The notes beneath the pieces are model-generated. The model was not told where the DNA came from and made no database searches. It saw nothing but the letters and a program-made list of their open reading frames with translations. Made by a program: the position numbers and the translations under genes. From an uncultured Clostridia bacterium (GTDB lineage Bacteria; Bacillota; Clostridia; UBA1381), in NCBI GenBank assembly GCA_944392335.1, contig CALXWJ010000099.1:1-32678 (forward strand): DNA of 32,678 nucleotides, given 5' to 3'. Shown one piece after another: positions 9,181 to 18,542 of this stretch (within the stretch, counting starts at the first letter, position 1; each line of letters starts with the position of its first letter).

Positions 9181-12100
9181 TCATTCCTGAACCAGTAAAT
9201 GCACCAAGAATACCTCTCTGTTCTGACGCAGTACATAAACCGTATACCAGCCTTCCTGCTCAAAGCTGTATCTATATTCGTCCTTTACACCGCTCTTGAT
9301 ACCGGCAGCCGTCATAGGCTGCATCCACGGTTTCATCTGGCCTGCTGTATAGAATCCCTTTGTGCAGTATACCTGATACGGTTCAAAAGACGCTCCTAAT
9401 ACAAAGTCGTTTGGCATGCTTACGCTTATTGTATGTTCGCCTGCAGATGTTGTTACAACACCGGTGTGCTTTGTAAAGATATTGTCTATTTCCACAACTG
9501 TGGCATTCTTTGAATAAACACTCAGATACCGTCTTATATCGGCAGTGTTGCCTGCTTCGTCAGCCGCTGTTACCGTATATGCGTAGTTGCCTATGGCGCT
9601 CAGATCTGCCGGCAGGCCTGATCTGTCAACTGTAAGCGTGATATTTTCCGCACTGGATTTATCATCGCTTACAAATAATCCGCTTGTAAGCATACTGTCA
9701 TCAATGCCTGCAATATCGCTGCCCTGGCGTACATATACATAGTCTGAATCCGCCATGATCACAGGAGGCATGGAATCGCCGACGGCTATCGATACAAAGC
9801 AGTTTACCGTATTTCCAGCATCGTCCGTTGCGGTGATTGTATAGAATCCGGCGCTTTGCGCTGTCAGCGTAAGAACAGCGCCGTCCGGCTCTGTCACGGC
9901 AAGGCTGTCACCTGTTGTAAGCCCATCGTCCAAAGCGACTGCCGCGGGCTTGTTAACCGAAAGCTTGAACTCTGCTCCGGAAGGCGTGATCTGCTCCGGT
10001 ATCTCATAAGCATAAACCTCCAGCCTCTTTTCATCAATCCCGTTAACATCGATATTCACTTCCGCGACATTTCCCGCGCTGTCCGTGAACGCATACTCAT
10101 AAATATTATTTTCATATACGGTTTCCTCAAACGGGGTTTGCTTTGTATATGTGCCTCTGCCGTAGTATATGGTCTTATTGTCGGCATATGCCCTGATTGT
10201 CGCGCTGACCGGCTTGTTTGCCCCGTCACGCTTATTGTATATCACTTCGGTTACGATATTCGGCACACTTTTATCTATGATGCCGTCCGGAATATTTATT
10301 TCAAGCGGCGTTCCGCTTTGACCGTTAAGCGACGTATATAACACTCTTACGCGCGCACCCTTTGTAAACGTAACGGTTGCCGAGCTTTCCGTATTTTTCG
10401 ATATACTTACTCCGTCTTCACCTGTTACAGCTGTATATGCGCCATCCTTCATTATCTCAAGACTTAAATCCATGATATTTTTATTAAATGTAATGAACGC
10501 TTCAATATCCCTGTTTGCAATTTCGGGCAATACTACCTGCGAGGTACCGGAGGAAGGCGAATATGCCGCAAGCCTTGCCACCGGCTTGGTATCGTCAATT
10601 TCCGTTATGGATATCACCTGTGTTGTGAAATTGCCGCACTTGTCGCTTACGGTAAACACAACGCTTCCGTTCTGACCTACTGTATAGAAGAAGGTGTTCT
10701 CACCTCTTGTAACGCCGCCGGGGCTCAGGACGGTCAATTCGTCAAAGCTGCTCACATCATCGGTTACGGTTACCTCAAGCTCGATACTGTAGCCCTTTAC
10801 AGTTTTTTCCACATCGCTGATAAGCGGCGGAGTAATGTCTATGGTGAATCCGCCGTCAAAGTCAAACCTTTTGCTTAGAAGATCGTTTTCATCCACCATA
10901 ACAAGCGAAAATTCAGCATCCTCTGAATCGATGTAGATCACATTTCCGACAATCTCCACACCGTCTATAGCTGCGTTTTTCGCCGTATTATATGTAATAC
11001 CGGACGTCTCTTCGCCGTAAGGCAGCAGCAAAGTTTTTACACGGTTCGGCGAAAGCGTTGACGTTGTTATACTATACCGCGTCGCACCGCCGTACATATC
11101 GATAAGCTCCCTGTACCTTCCGCTAGCTTCTTCGCCGATACTGCCTATCATCACAGAGGTATTGTTTCTCTGGGCGTAAATGGATACTTCCATATCCGGA
11201 GGAGTCAGGTAAACCTGTTCGGATTTTCGTATCTCAACCTCAAGCTCTGCGGTGCATTCCTGAACGAAGCCGTAATCGTCTGTAACCGTAAAGGTTTTTA
11301 TTGTCCCCACAGGATCGTTGTATGTGAAATTGAACGTGCTTTCCCCCACCAAAATCCTTTCCGTATCTACGGTATTTACAACAAATGCTGCATAATCATA
11401 TGTGTATGCCTGACCGTCCTCATCTTCAAACAGCCCATTGGGGAAGCTCCACATTGTTTCAAGCTCCGCGACTTCTTTGTTGATATAGACGTTTACCAAA
11501 TATTCCGTAAACAGACCGTCGTTGTTTTGGACAAGTACCTTGAACGTCCCGTTTTTCGTCACCTTAAGCGTTACGTCCGTATAAAATTCGCCGAAAGCCC
11601 CGGTGCTGCCGTCGCTCTGCCATACAGTAGCATCACCGGCTTTCATAGACGGATCTATCACATAACCCTCCATCGCATCCATGTCATAATCGTCATCACT
11701 CGGCAGCTCTACCTTAAAGCTGTTGCCGTCAAGGGATTTGATGCTTACATTCACAATATCTTTATCACCGTCCTTGGCGTTTACCGCGTATACGTCGAGC
11801 CTGTCGCCGTCAAATGCTTCGGGCGGCACGGTATATGTGACCTCATGCTCATCGCCGAAATGGTCTTTTACCGTAAGCGTATATTCGCCGTCCTTATAGA
11901 CAGGCATCGCTTCAAAGAACTCTCGGAACACATTTTCCGTATCGATTTCGCCTCTGATGCCCCTGTCCGTGAGCTTTGGCCCGGTCACTTCGGCCGGATT
12001 CTCCAAAGAAACGGAATAATACGGGAAAACAATATTTTCTTCCGGTCCGAAAGGATGATTATCTCTGCTATATACGAATTCACTTTCCGTAAATTTGATC

Positions 12101-15100
12101 TCCGGGATGTCCATCGCAGCGGTGACGATATCCGATTGATGCCCGACACGATCCACAACATACAAGGAGATCGTCCCTGTGTATCCTCTGCTCGCCGCGG
12201 GGGCTGTAAATGCCATTCCGGCAGTTATCCGCCCGTCCAAAGGCCGAAGGGAGCCGGTATATTCCAATATGCCCATAGCGGTATTTTCCGGACGCACACC
12301 GAACGCCGAATGTGAAAACTCTTCGACCTTAAAGAACCCATCTTCATCTGTCAAAAGCCCGTATTCTGCAAGGGCCGCCCTGTAGGTGGGATCGTCGTAC
12401 CTGAGATACAGCGCCATATCGGACAGGTCTTCCTCAAATACGTCATCTGTTATGGATATGCCTAAATAAGCTCCTCCCTGGCTGTCAATCGTGATATCAG
12501 GACTTTCAACGTCTATCTTCTCGGCTTTCACAGCGGTGTATCCGATAGCACCCGCGCTGTTTACGGTATAAAATGTCCTGTAATTTTCATCTCGTACGAT
12601 CGCGCCGTCACCCTCCGGAAAATCGACGATATTCCCTTCAGAATCGATCATCTTGACGGTGAGCTCCTCGCCCGCTTCGCCGCTGAGTTCGGTGATGACC
12701 AACCGGCGTTCTGTCGCATAGCCGTCATCCGCGCTCGGCGTAAATCCTACGGAAAGCTTCGGCGCCTCCTGCCTGGTATCAAAAATAAGCATATGGATAT
12801 CGCTAAGTCCGCTGTACGGATTGACCGTCTGATAGTATACGGTATTGAGTGCATTGTCGACAAGATGCCTCTCGAAATTGGGCGCAGACATTAACCACTC
12901 CGCACCTTCTTTTGTTTCTCCGTTGACCTCATTCCAGATACGGATCCTCTGCTCATAACCAAGACCGGCAAAATCAAGAGTGATAGTCGTCATGTCCGTC
13001 AACGCAACATCGATCGCTTTCGCTACCCCCAGATCCTGCGCCGTCTCCTGCGCGGAGCCGAATTCCTGCTCATGTAAGACAGACACCCATTCCGTTCCGC
13101 CGTTATTATCCGGAACCTCTATATATGTGTTCTTAGTAAGTTTCTGTAAATACGCCTCGTCTTGTTGCGCGCTGCTATAGCAGGAAAATATCTCGCCGCT
13201 TGTTGTATAGAATCCGTAACTGTATACACTGTCCCATTTCGTAAACGTCTGAATGTAGAATTCCAGGTTCGTCCTTTCCGTAAAGAAATCCTCATTCAGG
13301 CTTTCGGGAAGAACAATATATTGTTCTTCTTCCGTCAATGACAGCGGCGTCTCAAAGATAGGGTTATCGTTATCCGCTATATTGTCCGAGGCATACCCCA
13401 GCTTTAATATGACGCTTTCATAATCGGACCACGCAACGCCGCTTACTTCAGGAAGAGAGAGCCTTACTCGGATTGATTTTCCGTCAAGGCTCGTATTATA
13501 TGTCGTCAAGCCCTCCTCGCCGTATTCGGGCATTTGCCAGACGCCGCCGGTCGGGTCCAATTCCCAGTCTACAGGCTCGAAATCAAACCCCGGCGCCAGA
13601 AGTACGCCTTGCACGGCATCAGAAAGTCCTCCCATACGGATGGTGTCCTCCGTTATGGAAATCGGTACGGTAACCGGAAGCGGGTCGTTGGTTGTAAAAT
13701 TCTCAATCGTCAAACCGTCTCCGGAGATCAATACGTACGAAACGTCTCCGAAATACCCTCCGGTTGTTGTCAGATCCCGAATGAAATCGACGCTGCCCTC
13801 TGCCGGCGTAAGCAATATTTGCTTTTGTGAATCGGCATTCTCACTTCTTGTGTAATATGACCACTCCACATTCTCATCGGTAAGCATATTGTGTTGATCA
13901 TCGGCGATATAATGTTGGTCTACGATTGCTGCGGCATAGCCATTCTCATTCGAATACGGATCCTTTATCATTAGAATCGTTTTCGCATTCTGTGTGAATT
14001 CCTCGACAACCCTGTGAAAAACAATATACGGCGCGTATCCGTTTTCATTCTCGGTTGTTGCACGTTCTACTATATGGAAGCTCGTGAGATTATACGTAAA
14101 CGGAAAGGTTACCTGACTTTCATTGCCGAAGTTATCTTCGGCTGTGAATGTAACATTATATTTCAGTATCTCTCCCGCGGCCACGGCTTTCATCACAAAT
14201 GTGATCGTGTTCGTCTTTCCGTCCTCCCCCGGGGTGTTTATGATATCGATATCCTCATGCGAACCCAGTCCCGCATCGGTGAATAAGCCGTTGTCCGCCG
14301 ACGCTCTGAACGTATCGAAGTTGATCCCGTTCTCATCCTCAAGCGTTATGCTGCATGAAAGATCATATGTGTTCGGCGTGTTTTGATTCGGGGTGGCAGT
14401 TACACGGCTTACATTGCCAAAGATCGGATTTGTCATATCAAGGGTATACGCCACCTCTTCCGATACAACAGTTCGGTTCCCGGCAACATCCTCCGCCATC
14501 ACGTGTATGGTGGGATTTGTAATTTCAATATCACCTATTTTTATATATATGTAAGTGTCGCCGCCGCTGTATAGATCAAAATAGTACGCGCTGGCATCCG
14601 GCAGATCTGTTCGGAATTGATCGGTTGCGGGTATCCATCTGCCTTCCAGCTCGGCTTCGGTCATAACGCTATTGGATATATAATACGAAAAGTATTGTTT
14701 TTCATAATATGCTTCATTACCGCCGCTCACATAATAGTAGCTGCTCGGAAAACCAGTCAGATAGAAATATCCGCGCATCGTATCAATGCCGCTGGCGGCC
14801 ACATTGCCGTTGCCGTCATCATCCGCTATATTCAGCGGCACGCAGAAAACAGCATCGTCCTCAAAATTTGTTATTGGTGTAATCAGATCGATCGCAGGCC
14901 CCAATGTGTCCAGCGCAAAATCCCGATTTGAAAAAATCCCTTCATCTATAAGATTATGTACTCCGCACGGGTTTTTTGCAGAATCCAAAACATCGGATGC
15001 GTCAATAGAAGCAGGCGTTATCTTCCCCTCTGCAGCGGCATCACCCGTATATGTCATGCCTTCCGTTATCTTGACCTCTTCAAAGGTCATAACAGTCCCG

Positions 15101-16407
15101 CCCGTGATATCCGTGTCGTTTTTTACGGTGACAGCCCGTCCCGAACTGTCCTTTATATTAAGGGTCAAAGCCGCGCTTCCCGCGTCTGCATACACAGGCT
15201 CGTCAAATGAAACGCTAAGCTTCATTTTGTCGCCCACTTTGGCGTACAGTCCGTCATCCTCTTCCGCGGCAGTCCACATCAGCTTTTTTTCTATGCCGAC
15301 GCTTTGCACAGACGGCGCTTTGGAGTCGATCTTGACGCTGTTAAAAACGATTTCCCTCTCGCCGGTTACAGCGCCGCTTTCATCTGTCGCCAAAACCTCT
15401 TCCACAGCGTTTCCCGCAAGGTCTGTGACAAGGTTGTTGACGGTAACAGACGGCGTATTTGCCGCGTCGGCAATTTCTTTGGGGAGCAGGGCAAGATCAT
15501 ATTTTGCGTCAAGGTCTTCCTGCTGCGTTATCCTTTCAAGCCTTGATATATAGAACTCCTTTATCCCCTCATGGCCGATGTATTCATCCAAAAACGTGTA
15601 TTCAAACACCATTTTATTCTCATACAGCTCCACAAAATCCGCTTTCAATCGTATGGGGTCGCTTACGATCTCGCCGTAAGGCAAAATCTCAAACTCCAGA
15701 CCCGGCTCATGGGAAGCCGAATTGTCGGCAAACCGGATATATTCTGAGAAATTGAGCGTAAACCGGATGGTGGAGCCGAGCTGGACGGTCGACGCCTTCT
15801 CACCGTTTTGCGTAATTTCGCAGCTTTCAACAGTTGGTGCTTTTTCGTCCAGCAAATAAATCGCCAGATCCTTTGTCTGTGTTGCTTTTGTATACCACGC
15901 TTCATTTGTTGTTTTCGCTTGGAACCGAAAATAATTCCATGACATGGGTCTTTTGAAATCGGCGTTTTCATATATTCCGTGATCTTTGAACCCTGCCGTG
16001 TGCCATTGCGGATAATAGTAATAACCGTTAAACTTCAGCACTGTTTCGACTTCCGCGCCGTTCCAGTCGTTATGGCTGGCTTTCAGCCTTGCGCCGATGG
16101 TATAGCTGAGCTGTCCGCGATTTTTCAGCTCCTGTGATACCGTGCTTATATCCACGCTGTTATCCGTCTCAAAATCCTTATAGGTGCTGTTGCCGTTTAA
16201 CCCCATTTTGTTGATGAAATTTGCCTGAGTACCTCTGAGCGTCGATCCCAGCATAAAATCCCTGTTGCTTTTAAGAGCCGCCGGAATAACAAAATCATCA
16301 TTTTCTTTCGGATTATACCCGCCCTGCGCATATACTGTGCCGGCGGCAGGCATCAGCTGAAAAACCATACAAATACACATCATAAAAGTTAAAATACGCC
16401 TTTTCAT
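9181..16407 (-). CDS. Giant exported Ig-repeat surface protein (2408 aa) without its own anchor
   Basis: Residues 1-27 form a signal peptide ending TVYA. The rest is a chain of beta-sandwich modules with recurring phrases such as 'KAPTVESCEIT...LGSTIRFTLNFSE', 'KAPSVQSVGIE...VGDKMKLSVSFDE', 'DITPPLISDVEKTV' and 'DSMPPVIMADSDYVYV', which are typical of bacterial Ig-like domains (SbsA/Big_3-like, HYR-like). No SLH repeat, LPXTG motif, transmembrane anchor or catalytic motif was seen, so it may be held by its SLH-bearing neighbour at 2601-9149 (inference). Its ATG overlaps the stop of the upstream 104-residue gene by 4 bp (ATGA), with AAGGAGGACAG just before. Pairing with another giant protein and a surface protease suggests a surface assembly. 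The ligand and role are unknown. Confidence 0.85.
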   Translation of the reverse strand: MKRRILTFMMCICMVFQLMPAAGTVYAQGGYNPKENDDFVIPAALKSNRDFMLGSTLRGTQANFINKMGLNGNSTYKDFETDNSVDISTVSQELKNRGQLSYTIGARLKASHNDWNGAEVETVLKFNGYYYYPQWHTAGFKDHGIYENADFKRPMSWNYFRFQAKTTNEAWYTKATQTKDLAIYLLDEKAPTVESCEITQNGEKASTVQLGSTIRFTLNFSEYIRFADNSASHEPGLEFEILPYGEIVSDPIRLKADFVELYENKMVFEYTFLDEYIGHEGIKEFYISRLERITQQEDLDAKYDLALLPKEIADAANTPSVTVNNLVTDLAGNAVEEVLATDESGAVTGEREIVFNSVKIDSKAPSVQSVGIEKKLMWTAAEEDDGLYAKVGDKMKLSVSFDEPVYADAGSAALTLNIKDSSGRAVTVKNDTDITGGTVMTFEEVKITEGMTYTGDAAAEGKITPASIDASDVLDSAKNPCGVHNLIDEGIFSNRDFALDTLGPAIDLITPITNFEDDAVFCVPLNIADDDGNGNVAASGIDTMRGYFYLTGFPSSYYYVSGGNEAYYEKQYFSYYISNSVMTEAELEGRWIPATDQFRTDLPDASAYYFDLYSGGDTYIYIKIGDIEITNPTIHVMAEDVAGNRTVVSEEVAYTLDMTNPIFGNVSRVTATPNQNTPNTYDLSCSITLEDENGINFDTFRASADNGLFTDAGLGSHEDIDIINTPGEDGKTNTITFVMKAVAAGEILKYNVTFTAEDNFGNESQVTFPFTYNLTSFHIVERATTENENGYAPYIVFHRVVEEFTQNAKTILMIKDPYSNENGYAAAIVDQHYIADDQHNMLTDENVEWSYYTRSENADSQKQILLTPAEGSVDFIRDLTTTGGYFGDVSYVLISGDGLTIENFTTNDPLPVTVPISITEDTIRMGGLSDAVQGVLLAPGFDFEPVDWELDPTGGVWQMPEYGEEGLTTYNTSLDGKSIRVRLSLPEVSGVAWSDYESVILKLGYASDNIADNDNPIFETPLSLTEEEQYIVLPESLNEDFFTERTNLEFYIQTFTKWDSVYSYGFYTTSGEIFSCYSSAQQDEAYLQKLTKNTYIEVPDNNGGTEWVSVLHEQEFGSAQETAQDLGVAKAIDVALTDMTTITLDFAGLGYEQRIRIWNEVNGETKEGAEWLMSAPNFERHLVDNALNTVYYQTVNPYSGLSDIHMLIFDTRQEAPKLSVGFTPSADDGYATERRLVITELSGEAGEELTVKMIDSEGNIVDFPEGDGAIVRDENYRTFYTVNSAGAIGYTAVKAEKIDVESPDITIDSQGGAYLGISITDDVFEEDLSDMALYLRYDDPTYRAALAEYGLLTDEDGFFKVEEFSHSAFGVRPENTAMGILEYTGSLRPLDGRITAGMAFTAPAASRGYTGTISLYVVDRVGHQSDIVTAAMDIPEIKFTESEFVYSRDNHPFGPEENIVFPYYSVSLENPAEVTGPKLTDRGIRGEIDTENVFREFFEAMPVYKDGEYTLTVKDHFGDEHEVTYTVPPEAFDGDRLDVYAVNAKDGDKDIVNVSIKSLDGNSFKVELPSDDDYDMDAMEGYVIDPSMKAGDATVWQSDGSTGAFGEFYTDVTLKVTKNGTFKVLVQNNDGLFTEYLVNVYINKEVAELETMWSFPNGLFEDEDGQAYTYDYAAFVVNTVDTERILVGESTFNFTYNDPVGTIKTFTVTDDYGFVQECTAELEVEIRKSEQVYLTPPDMEVSIYAQRNNTSVMIGSIGEEASGRYRELIDMYGGATRYSITTSTLSPNRVKTLLLPYGEETSGITYNTAKNAAIDGVEIVGNVIYIDSEDAEFSLVMVDENDLLSKRFDFDGGFTIDITPPLISDVEKTVKGYSIELEVTVTDDVSSFDELTVLSPGGVTRGENTFFYTVGQNGSVVFTVSDKCGNFTTQVISITEIDDTKPVARLAAYSPSSGTSQVVLPEIANRDIEAFITFNKNIMDLSLEIMKDGAYTAVTGEDGVSISKNTESSATVTFTKGARVRVLYTSLNGQSGTPLEINIPDGIIDKSVPNIVTEVIYNKRDGANKPVSATIRAYADNKTIYYGRGTYTKQTPFEETVYENNIYEYAFTDSAGNVAEVNIDVNGIDEKRLEVYAYEIPEQITPSGAEFKLSVNKPAAVALDDGLTTGDSLAVTEPDGAVLTLTAQSAGFYTITATDDAGNTVNCFVSIAVGDSMPPVIMADSDYVYVRQGSDIAGIDDSMLTSGLFVSDDKSSAENITLTVDRSGLPADLSAIGNYAYTVTAADEAGNTADIRRYLSVYSKNATVVEIDNIFTKHTGVVTTSAGEHTISVSMPNDFVLGASFEPYQVYCTKGFYTAGQMKPWMQPMTAAGIKSGVKDEYRYSFEQEGWYTVYVLRQNREVFLVHLLVQE

Positions 16408-16718
16408 TTTTTCTGTCCTCCTTGTCCCATTACATTTTTCCGTTTCTTTTCACACCCGCATACGCCGATCAAAGCGCTTTGCACTTGCCGGTAAAAACGG
16501 CAGGAGCCGCAATCGACCAGCCCTTCATTTGCATCTTTCTTTTCGCCGAAAGCACAGGCGTCCTCCAGCGTCAGCATGATCGGGCGCCCCTCCGGCGTAT
16601 ATACGGGATCCTTAATAAAGTCCGGATATACTTCCATATATCTTCCGGAGATTTCATCATATCGAAGCGGAATAGTCAGCATCACGCCTTCGATATTATA
16701 TTTTTTTGTCTTTTTCAT
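16404..16718 (-). CDS. Small four-cysteine protein heading the surface operon
   Basis: A 104-residue cytosolic protein of unknown family. The start at 16718 (MKKTKKYNIEGVMLTIPLRY) is preferred over an upstream in-frame ATG at 16778, because GGGGG (16727-16731) lies 8 bases before it and the upstream ATG would fall on or before the probable transcription start. There is no signal peptide or membrane segment. The C-terminal third carries CGSC...C-x-C (VDCGSCRFYRQ ... GVCGCEKKRK), which looks like a small metal-binding or redox site. It is followed by a basic tail. Its stop overlaps the start of the 2408-residue gene by 4 bp, so it is the first gene of the operon. It could be a regulator or assembly factor for the giant proteins; that is inference from position only. 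Confidence 0.7.
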   Translation of the reverse strand: MKKTKKYNIEGVMLTIPLRYDEISGRYMEVYPDFIKDPVYTPEGRPIMLTLEDACAFGEKKDANEGLVDCGSCRFYRQVQSALIGVCGCEKKRKNVMGQGGQKK

Positions 16719-16726
16719 GCGTACAA

Positions 16727-16763
16727 CCCCCTTTGGGTTTCGTTCGTAATTTGTTTTATTATA
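16727..16763 (-). promoter_or_regulatory. Probable promoter -10 and RBS of the surface operon
   Basis: On the minus strand TATAAT (16758-16763) lies about 40 bases before the ATG at 16718. The -35 position 17 bases upstream is weak (CTCAAA-like), which suggests activator-dependent transcription. GGGGG at 16727-16731 is the ribosome-binding site. The LuxR-type regulator gene next door is a natural candidate for control. Confidence 0.5.
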
Positions 16764-16819
16764 GCATGGAATAATCATTTTGAGACCATCCGCCGGAGAG
16801 GGGAAAATGGGTAGGTACT

Positions 16820-16856
16820 AAAAAAGATCCGGCAAAATAAACCGGATCCTTTTTTC
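16820..16856 (-). terminator. Intrinsic terminator of the LuxR-type regulator gene
   Basis: Immediately after the stop codon on the minus strand: GATCCGG, loop TTTATTTTG, CCGGATC, then six T. The A-run on the 5' side lengthens the stem. The last base before the stem touches the stop codon, so the gene ends in a monocistronic transcript. Confidence 0.85.
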
Positions 16857-18056
16857 TTACAGCAGCATATATTTTTTTAAGTCCTGTCTGCTTCCTATAT
16901 TAAGCTTTTGCATGGCGTTGGTAATATGCCATTTTACTGTATTGACCGAGATGTTCATATGATTGGAAATCTCCTTATTTGTCCAGCCGCGGGCCGCCAG
17001 CATGGACGCGGCAAACTCCGTCGTTGTCAGGTTATCCGCCACGTCATGCCCGGTATCGGGATTATGTATCTTGCGCCATCCTGCGGAAAAACGGTAGGTG
17101 ATGGCAATAATCCGCTTAAAGTCCTCCGGATATTCCGGTTTGATGACCGCCTCCAGCATCCCGCCCAAAAGCCCGTGGTGTTCGCCGAAGCCTTCTATTA
17201 AATCATCGGGTCTTGCAAGTTCCCATGCCGCAAGAAGATGCTGTTTTGCTTTGTCTGTTTGTTTTAAGCTCATATAATCCATAACCGCAACCAAATGCAG
17301 ATAAATACATGGGATCGGGTATACTTCCATCTGCATGCCGAGAGTCGCCTCTACGATACCGAGGCTCTTTTGATAATCCTTTTGCAGATAGGTGTAGTGT
17401 GCGGTTACATATAAAGCAAACATCCTTATCCCCATCGGAAGCATGGGAAGGAATTCCTGCATAGGCGGCAGCCCCTGCGGCAAAGGAAGATGCAGGAGTA
17501 CCGCTGCGGCCGATGAAATAAAAGACAGCGCCGCACGCATTTCCGGCTGCTTCTTTGTAGACGCGACAAACATTTCACTCACCAACGCCAGCGCGTATCT
17601 TGCCTGTTGGATCTTGCCTACGGAAAGGTTTGCATATGCATAGATCAGGCAGGCGGAAAGCTGTATATCCCTGTCCGCCCCGGTGAGGAAAAGCTCTGTC
17701 TCCCGCACAGCTTTTTCCGGCTGCCCGCTGAAATAATAATATTCCGCCATCGCAATTCGCTTTTGCGGGCCGTCAGCCATATCATGAATAAATTCCAGGC
17801 ATTTCCCCGGTTCAAACGCTGTATTCATAAGCGGCATAAGTCCCGGATAATAAACGCTCTGACGCTTCTGCGTCCGTATTTTCGTATCTGTTTGCGCTTT
17901 GCGCGGGTCTTTTGGTTTTACCGTCCCGGCAGGAATCCCCCATGAAGCCCCGAATTTCTTTGCACCTTCAATGCGCCCCATTGCACAGTATTTCTGTACC
18001 AGCCGCTCTGATATATTCCATTTTTGCGCCGCATCGCGCGCGGTTATGTATTCCAT
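16857..18056 (-). CDS. LuxR-type transcriptional regulator with N-terminal HTH and TPR-like core
   Basis: A 399-residue regulator. I start it at ATG 18056 (MEYITARDAAQKWNISERLV) because GGGAAAGGGG lies just upstream; an in-frame TTG at 18167 would add 37 residues but has no such site. Residues 1-50 resemble the HTH used by excisionase/MerR-like DNA-binding domains ('Y-I-T-A-R-D-A-A-x-K-W-x-I-S-x-R'). The middle is helical with TPR-like pairs. The last 60 residues are a LuxR/GerE HTH (TTTEFAASMLAARGWTNKEI, then SNHMNISVNTVKWHITNAMQ). This domain order is known from clostridial regulators that sense unknown signals. It sits between the surface operon (same strand, downstream) and a divergent LysR gene. 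It likely controls one of the neighbours, most simply the surface operon (inference). Confidence 0.85.
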   Translation of the reverse strand: MEYITARDAAQKWNISERLVQKYCAMGRIEGAKKFGASWGIPAGTVKPKDPRKAQTDTKIRTQKRQSVYYPGLMPLMNTAFEPGKCLEFIHDMADGPQKRIAMAEYYYFSGQPEKAVRETELFLTGADRDIQLSACLIYAYANLSVGKIQQARYALALVSEMFVASTKKQPEMRAALSFISSAAAVLLHLPLPQGLPPMQEFLPMLPMGIRMFALYVTAHYTYLQKDYQKSLGIVEATLGMQMEVYPIPCIYLHLVAVMDYMSLKQTDKAKQHLLAAWELARPDDLIEGFGEHHGLLGGMLEAVIKPEYPEDFKRIIAITYRFSAGWRKIHNPDTGHDVADNLTTTEFAASMLAARGWTNKEISNHMNISVNTVKWHITNAMQKLNIGSRQDLKKYMLL

Positions 18057-18266
18057 AAAGTACCCCTTTCCCAGGTTGTTTTTCACAGCTGTAATCCATT
18101 TAAAATCCAATATACTTTTTATATCGCAGCAACGCTCAGTCAAGCTTATTTGAAACGAGGCCTGCAAAACCTGCAGCCGGCAATAAGAGCGTTAGCCGCC
18201 CGGTGTTTCAACCGTAAACCATATATTTTATCAGCATATTTTTTATTCGTTTCTACGAACACTTTT

Positions 18267-18295
18267 ATTATACAATATTACAGGAGAAATTTCAA
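18267..18295 (-). promoter_or_regulatory. Promoter of the LuxR-type regulator gene
   Basis: On the minus strand TTGAAA (18290-18295), a 17-base spacer and TATAAT (18267-18272). This is a near-consensus vegetative promoter. It implies an untranslated leader of about 200 bases before the ATG at 18056, in which I see no recognisable riboswitch. Confidence 0.75.
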
Positions 18296-18347
18296 GCTTT
18301 TGCAGGCAAATATACATTACCTCCTAAATAACAGCATTTTTTCTGTA

Positions 18348-18375
18348 AATAATTTACAATGCATTGCAAATTATT
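18348..18375. promoter_or_regulatory. 28-bp palindromic operator between divergent promoters
   Basis: AATAATTT-A-CAATGCATTG-C-AAATTATT is a palindrome with only one mismatched base pair across 28 bp, centred between 18361 and 18362. It covers the -35 box of the rightward promoter (18364-18392) and lies about 53 bp from the -35 of the leftward promoter. The location fits repression of the LysR gene, by LysR itself or by the neighbouring LuxR-type protein. Confidence 0.65.
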
Positions 18376-18392
18376 AAATTAAATGATATAAT
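18364..18392 (+). promoter_or_regulatory. Promoter of the LysR gene
   Basis: TTGCAA (18364-18369), 17-base spacer, TATAAT (18387-18392). The -35 lies inside the palindrome at 18348-18375. The leader to the ATG at 18543 is about 145 bases. Confidence 0.7.
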
Positions 18393-18488
18393 AGGATAGG
18401 CTTTTGCACACGAGAGGTGACTGAATCCGATTTATAAATTGAAGATAACTACAGCAGTTGCACGGATAGAAATATCAAAAATTTAAGA

Positions 18489-18529
18489 AAGGAGATTTAA
18501 TATAACTATCCTTGTTTTAGGATAATTAT
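18489..18529 (+). promoter_or_regulatory. Distant ribosome-binding site plus hairpin in the LysR leader
   Basis: AAGGAG (18489-18494) is the only good ribosome-binding site before the LysR ATG (18543), yet lies 48 bases from it. Between them 18502-18511 pairs with 18520-18529 (9 bp and one mismatch, loop of 8), which would bring the site closer. No start codon opens a frame at the normal distance from AAGGAG. Confidence 0.4.
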
Positions 18530-18542
18530 TATACGTGTTAAT

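Noticed and set aside
14786..15553. A 255-codon Ser/Ala-rich plus-strand frame
   Set aside because: It is antisense to the giant surface protein; the Ser/Pro-rich composition is typical of the complement of Ig-repeat coding DNA.
16719..16778. Upstream start for the Cys4 protein
   Set aside because: The extra 20 residues would begin at or before the TATAAT box, and the downstream ATG has a good GGGGG site.
18057..18167. Upstream TTG start for the LuxR-type regulator
   Set aside because: There is no ribosome-binding site, and the added residues look unlike the HTH family that begins at the ATG at 18056.
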